Shown: positions 58,940 to 64,000 of the stretch, in pieces | Numbering within the stretch: the first letter of the stretch is position 1 | Layout: each line of letters begins with the position of its first letter | Origin: Owenia fusiformis | Taxonomy: Eukaryota; Annelida; Polychaeta; Sabellida; Oweniidae | Direction of reading: 5' to 3' | Assembly: GCA_903813345.2 (NCBI GenBank) | Contig: CAIIXF020000006.1 | Span: 14,884,348-14,948,347 of the forward strand | Length of the DNA: 64,000 nt | Position numbers and translations under genes: made by a program | Notes under the pieces: model-generated | Told to the model about the DNA's origin: nothing | What the model saw: only the letters and a program-made list of their open reading frames with translations | Database searches by the model: none

Positions 58940-61397
58940 AAGGGACGTGCGTCGAACGAATGCAAAGGGTAACAAAATAATGGAAACTACGTTTCTTGAC
59001 AGCTCATGTTACCAGGTTACGACTTAGCCCTACCATACACCGGACTTCATTTTAACATCTCTTTTGTCTCTTTTAGTTTGTGTACACTGGTCTCTATCGC
59101 TGTACTTCGTTTGTCTTGCGCTCTAGTACTAGATAATATTTCAGAAACATCAATAATAACCATTAGAATTTTACGTTATTTTTACGTGACCATTGCAATG
59201 GCATAAGCTACGTCAAGTGATGATAATCTTGTCCGTTATCAGAAGGAACAACAAATTGCTGTAGTAATTTCAATGAATCAAGTAAGATTGTGGGTCTGAA
59301 AATCTGCAATAGGCCTATATTATATATCATAATGACAATACAACATGTTATACGGTCGCAACCTACCTACCTTTAATTAGCATTGATTATATAATCCCGT
59401 CCTGCCATGTTAATCCAACCATAGTGTATCGATCAAAGCAATTGTCTTTTGCCGAGAGCTTGGATTAACACTTCAACTAATAACCAATACTACACGGTGT
59501 ACTAGTTAGCCAATAATTAAACCAAATACCTCACTTTTCAGTGATTTCCCCCGGATTTTCCTGGATTTTTGAGTTTTCTTCTGACACCAATAATCCATAC
59601 TCACCAGTTTGATTTTCAAAACATCATATCCTCAGACCTGTCTGCATGTTGCCTTGGTTATCAATGATTTGTAGTGATACTAAATAAGTAGATTATATTC
59701 TTATTTTCTCATCGCATTTATTTAAAATAATCATGTTTCTAATTTATAAAATAAAAGAAGCACCCATAGGCCTAATCAATTTATTTTTGTTTTACAAAGA
59801 AAGACGCTTAGCAGTGCACTCCCAGGTTTCCCCTCAGTACCCGATACTCATTATATTTTCTGTTTTTTTTAACTAGACATAGAAAATGAAAAGAACTAAT
59901 AGTCCCCGGGAGAAAGCCAAGATTTCATTCTAATGATGGACAGTGCATTGAGAGATCTAATCTGAACCAAAGTTTTAGTAGTTAATAAGAACAAGGTAGA
60001 CGTCCTTGATAAGAATTAGTTCTTCCACGCACGGCTGGGATATTTTATCATGTTTATTGGCAATTCATCTGTTAATATACCACGTTGACCATTGGAGTAT
60101 AGGCCTACAGGCCCGTAGTCGGGGGGGGGGGGGAGCTGGGGGAGCGGAAGCCCTTCCCTCGGTCATATCTGTCGGCCCATACAGACATCCTTTCAAAATC
60201 ATGCAGTTTTTCAACATTCTGAGCACCTTTCGGGGTTTACAAAATACATGAAATAAGACCGACCGGTCGGTGTTTTCCACATGACAGGTAAGTTAGCCTC
60301 AAAACAGGATTTGAGGAAAATGTGTAAAAGACCGACCATATCACATATGTATCATATATAAAAGACCACCGACCATATCTGTAGTCTTAAATTATTTATT
60401 AAATTAGATTTTGAATACATGGCAATCGTAGGCAACGTTTTTTAACCATTTTGTTCTTTTCCGAATTGAGTTAAAAGTGTTAAAGGGTTCCGATAAGCAT
60501 CCCGTATAAATACAATATGGCGGCTCCAGGCGAATCAACTGGATCAGTCCATTTTTAAGAAATAAGGGGAGTTCTGTAAAATCCAGTTTATTGAAATTGT
60601 CTTTGAGATAGAGTAATCCGTTTATAATGATTTTGAAAACGTTATCCATGGAGTGATTGCGTTCAAACAGTACATGTACAACAGCCAATCTAAATCCTTG
60701 TATTAGAACTGTTTTGTGTCATTTGTAGGATATTTCATATGCCAAGCTGTGTGCTATTACGTTATGGGGAAATTTAGATGCCAATTTTTCCTTATTATAC
60801 ACAAATAGAAGATCCTGAAACTTCATCCATAAATTTGGAATTGATTTGTCAAAATAAAAATCACCGTTTTATAAATGTGTGACGATCTATAATATACTTA
60901 TGCTATATAACAGTTAGAGGTGTTGACACAACGACATCGAACCTGTGAACCCTTGAGTATTATTCCGGGATCGGGCCTTTTATACTAAACGGTGAGCAAC
61001 ACCAGAAACGAGCGTTCGATTTGCTAAACGATATGCGTCACCCTTTAAAACGAATGCAAGCAAACACATGGGTTCCTGACATGCCCACCTCTCGTTTCCA
61101 TGGTTTCTACGGGAATCTATCCTAATTTTTTACTGACATTCAGTGTAGGCCTATATTTATGAAAATAACGTATTTCTATAGCCTAGTGAAAGTGATTATT
61201 ATTGTCATACTGATTACTGAAATCGATTGTTCTCTTTTCAGGATTAATAAGCTATTTTCGTCATATTGAAGTAGTTTTCACCAGATTGACGCTTAACAAC
61301 TGGAAAATCAAACATAACTTCAAATCTTGAAAAAGATGACGACGTGATTTTAATACCGACAATGCAAAGGGTGTTTTTTCAATTTGACGTGGTGATG
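58940..61397. other. Unassigned region
   Basis: No coding exon supported. CAGGCCCGTAGTCGGGG at about 60108 resembles the end of hAT-type MITEs with a G-run, but the partner end was not found. TATATTTTCTG...AACTAGACATAGAAAATGAAAAG (about 59852-59893) recurs at about 62186-62228. CpG is somewhat commoner here than in the left part of the window. Confidence 0.4.
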
Positions 61398-61553
61398 CCG
61401 GTGTAAAAGGGTAGGTGGTCCTATCAAATTATGGTCCTACTTCCCATTGATTTATATGGTGACCTAAATACAACTCTTTCCCTTATTATCTTATTCACAA
61501 TCAGGGCCAGTAAGGGCCGATTAGAAAGGGGACCATAATTTCTTTCACACCGG
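61398..61553. mobile_element. 156-bp TIR element, CCGGTGTAAAAG family
   Basis: CCGGTGTAAAAGGGTAGGTG at the left is the same as in 58819-58931. The right end CTTTCACACCGG has one change. GGGCCAGTAAGGGCCG and GACCATAATTTCTTT are shared, with a longer middle part. No clear target duplication. Confidence 0.72.
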
Positions 61554-61605
61554 TATATGTATATTATAGAAAAATTAATGAATGACACAAAGACGCTGTA
61601 CTCAC

Positions 61606-61860
61606 TTATTGTTACTTATTTGATTACTAGTTACTTCTTCACTGTACTTGGATTCCGTGACAAACCAAGATTGCTTTGAATTAATGAGTGCATATGCCTA
61701 AAAGGCTTGTCAGCGGATAACGTACACGCCGTATAAATCAATCTTTCTCGATTTGAGGTTCCTGCAAACTGGCAAAGAGGGACTTCTATGAATGCAACGG
61801 TTCTTATACCCAAGAATACGCGGACGTCTCAGAACATTTAATGGACCAATCGACGGACAG
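61606..61860 (-). promoter_or_regulatory. Candidate minus-strand promoter and non-coding first exon
   Basis: On the minus strand two GATTGGTC boxes (inverted CCAAT; plus-strand GACCAATCG at about 61844 and 61878) are followed by GGTATAAGAA (61810-61801) and, about 195 bp further, a donor-like AACAATAA|GTGAGTAC (exon end 61606). Spacing is right for a TATA promoter and a short first exon. No downstream exon could be linked. GT10 leader exons would be far away but on the right strand. Confidence 0.25.
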
Positions 61861-62369
61861 TTCGATGTACTCAATTGACCAATCGTGATTCACTGCACAA
61901 AACTATTTAGTATGAAAATAGAAGATTACTTAATAGAGAAAGAGCTCTTTTATTGACAAGAACTCTCTATCAATGCTGGATACAGTTGTTAAAACGCATG
62001 GCATTAAGCTTACAGTTTAAATGCGTCTAAATGAAATTATTCTGTTCAGGTATGAAGTCACATTGCGCAGCTCTGATACTGGATTTCGACATGCATTTTT
62101 GAATTTGTCAATTCTCACATAACATGTTACCGATCTCTTTCATATTTGTAACTTGCTATATAATGCCATGATATTTACACATTATATTTTCTGTTTGTTT
62201 TTTTAACTAGACATAGAAAATGAAAAGATAATATTCATTATTGTGGATATTCAACTTGCTAATGATACGGTACCTAAAGCTACTTTATAGAAATTTTCAA
62301 TAAACTTGATTGATCAATTGCTGAGAAAACACTTCTTTAAAGCGATTCTTTTTTGGGACACTCGATATA

Positions 62370-62735
62370 CAAGGTGGGCCAAAAAACGCCACTTTTTTAA
62401 AAATCCTATAACTTTTTTATTAATTTTTGATACAAAATCATAATTTGCATACCAAATGAAACTTAAGGTTGCCATGGATCATGAATTATACACTTTTACA
62501 TGAATAAAATATGTCACCAGACCAGCGTCTCATTTAAACATGTGGTGTGCCATGAGAAATAAGCATAATTTACAAAATGTTCCTGAACTTATACGGCCTG
62601 ATGATCGCCAAGGTAATAGTCCTGATGCAAACCCCAGTGAGTATAGGGTATGGGAAGGTCTCCAGGAGGTTGTATGAAGGCAACCAATCTAGAAAATTGC
62701 TCAACTTAAAAAGGTGACGTTTTTGGCCCACCCTG
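62370..62735 (+). mobile_element. Deleted mariner element, TA TSD
   Basis: Ends CAAGGTGGGCCAAAAAACG and CGTTTTTGGCCCACCCTG are inverse with two differences and are flanked by TA (62368-62369, 62736-62737). 366 bp, an internal deletion derivative that keeps a trace of transposase near its 3' end. Confidence 0.82.
62606..62677 (+). pseudogene. mariner transposase fragment
   Basis: Reads NSPDANPSEYRVWEGLQEVV then TGA. NSPDxNPxxYxVW is the conserved region around the last catalytic Asp of mariner DD34D transposases, followed by LQE.VYEG in the family; here the Y codon is split by a shift and stop. Only about 25 codons survive. Confidence 0.75.
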
Positions 62736-62737
62736 TA

Positions 62738-63654
62738 TATAAGCAACGGTGCACAGTATTCAACACTTTCAACCTTCGTCAGTCACTAATAATTTTTTTC
62801 TTCCCCGATCCCGTAGGCCTATATTGTCTTTAAAATATTTTATTTTGAACTATTACTTTTAATAAACATCTTTCGTGACACGTTTAACTTTTTGTTAAAT
62901 ATGAATATATTTTACTGATTGAAAAGAACAGCAGGTGAAACGTGTGAAATGTTTGTTTTATATGTCTCTGCTTCAACGTAGTTACCCCTTTCGCAATATT
63001 CCTCTTTTATCACAAACGTGTCAAATAGTTCAGAAGACCTGATGATAGAATCATCGATATAATTCCTCGCTTTTGTTATAAATAAACAGAACTTCAAAAA
63101 CGAGTTTTGGGTATAAACATCAGAGATGATGTCACCTGTTATACCTTTTATATGAACTGTATTTTATGATATGATAAAGGAATAAATTGAAATTGAAAAA
63201 AATGATTAAGATCTGCAGTTCCCGGGGATCTGCACTTTTAACCATTTACGTAAGATAGATAAGTAGGCTTAATCAATGGCAATTTTCAAATCAGATTTAA
63301 CTTTGTTGGACATAAATCGAAATCGACTTGGCTACTTAAAATATCCCAACAATTAACTTTGCATAGGCCTACTGGTCTAAGCCAAAAATTAGATTAAATT
63401 TGTGATATATGTACCAAGCACCATATTTATATATCAGCGTGTAAGTACATGTAAGGAAAGGAATACACCAAGTTGCTCTCTTTTAAAGACATGTTTTAAA
63501 AAGGGCAACCATGGTCTTTGAGTTCTGTCTTGACTCTAAGGCTCGGAAATTAAATGCTGAGCCATTTACATTTTAGGTTATACTTTATTCTGTTGTACAA
63601 TGGGCTCTTCAACCCTACACATTGTCAATTGTAGATTATTATCCACATTTACAG
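62738..63654. other. Unassigned spacer
   Basis: AT-rich with no feature recognised. It ends in a possible acceptor (TTATTATCCACATTTACAG). Confidence 0.4.
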
Positions 63655-63928
63655 ATTCTCTGGCAGGTTTCTTCGCATCCCCACTGATCACAAATATCAG
63701 GAGATCATCCACCCTGCTCCTTCAACAGAGCGGATGATGTCTAGAGCCCTGCGTTCAGAGGATGGTTATTCGAGATCGTCCCTCTTTGCTCTCCTTAACC
63801 CTAAGATAGGAAGAGACCGGGCGGCTATAGTTTTGATCAAAATTGACGCCAGTATCTATTTTCGACATGATGTCATCCGTACGGAGTATTCTTGTATTCG
63901 AGTATTTGTCTATTTCAAAAGTTTCTAG
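63655..63928 (+). CDS. Possible exon of an unrecognised gene
   Basis: After a plausible acceptor (CCACATTTACAG, AG 63653-63654) a frame stays open for 90 codons to TAG 63926-63928: FSGRFLRIPTDHKYQEIIHP, then SRSSLFALLNPKIGRDRA. Composition is protein-like, and the stretch is richer in CpG than its surroundings. No start codon in context, no identified domain, and the opposite strand is open as well. It could equally be a chance frame or part of an unknown repeat. Confidence 0.22.
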
Positions 63929-64000
63929 TACTTGATTCTGCATGGAATACGACGAGGTGATATTTTTTCTACATACCTGATCAAGTTTGGGAGTTATATC

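Noticed and set aside
60006-60251. 81-codon frame with a Gly-rich stretch
   Set aside because: The Gly run comes from a G-homopolymer next to a hAT-like end. The opposite strand is open too. No coding support.

Overview
The window comes from an animal nuclear genome, most likely an aquatic invertebrate. Coding exons are sparse and split by introns of up to 8 kb with canonical GT-AG ends. The sequence is AT-rich and crowded with short non-autonomous DNA transposons, tRNA-derived SINEs and long minisatellites. The gene set (TRMT10C-like mitochondrial tRNA methyltransferase, GT11 and GT10 fucosyltransferases) fits a mollusc or other lophotrochozoan, a hemichordate, a cephalochordate or a similar lineage. 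The sequence alone does not settle the phylum.

Four gene models can be supported. (1) TRMT10C/MRPP1-like, + strand, coding exons 14386-15371 and 15950-16211. (2) A GT11 alpha-1,2-fucosyltransferase-like type II membrane protein, + strand, exons 18332-18546 and 25776-26640, with a 7.2 kb repeat-filled intron. (3) A GT10 alpha-1,3-fucosyltransferase of the invertebrate FucTA/core type, - strand, exons 44672-43585 and 35575-35248, with an 8.0 kb intron. (4) An unrecognised 103-residue protein, + strand, exons 48645-48768 and 50005-50192, with a polyadenylation signal. The two fucosyltransferases lie tail to tail about 8.6 kb apart. Both would act in the Golgi on GDP-fucose but make different linkages.

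Layout: 1-3557 is a copy of a block repeated at 36552-40170 inside the GT10 intron. 3558-6745 is an AACGT-rich repeat followed by a 91-bp tandem array. 6856-12715 is a nest of DNA elements and a 521-bp tandem duplication. 14386-16211 is TRMT10C. 18332-26640 is GT11, whose intron carries three unrelated tandem arrays and a 400-bp hairpin just before the acceptor. 27611-34262 is intergenic, with pogo-like, TIR and minisatellite sequence. 35248-44672 is GT10. 45095-45641 is a mariner-type element. 48645-50328 is the small gene. 51476-57667 is a 6.2 kb minisatellite of 74-bp units. 57668-64000 is mostly unannotated, with small TIR elements, a mariner relic, and two weak signals of further genes (a promoter/first-exon candidate near 61.7 kb and an open exon candidate at 63.65 kb).

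The most informative novelties are a TIR family with 6-bp target duplications proved by an empty site, a pogo/Tigger-like parent with several short derivatives, and the hint that a second fucosyltransferase copy may lie just left of the window.
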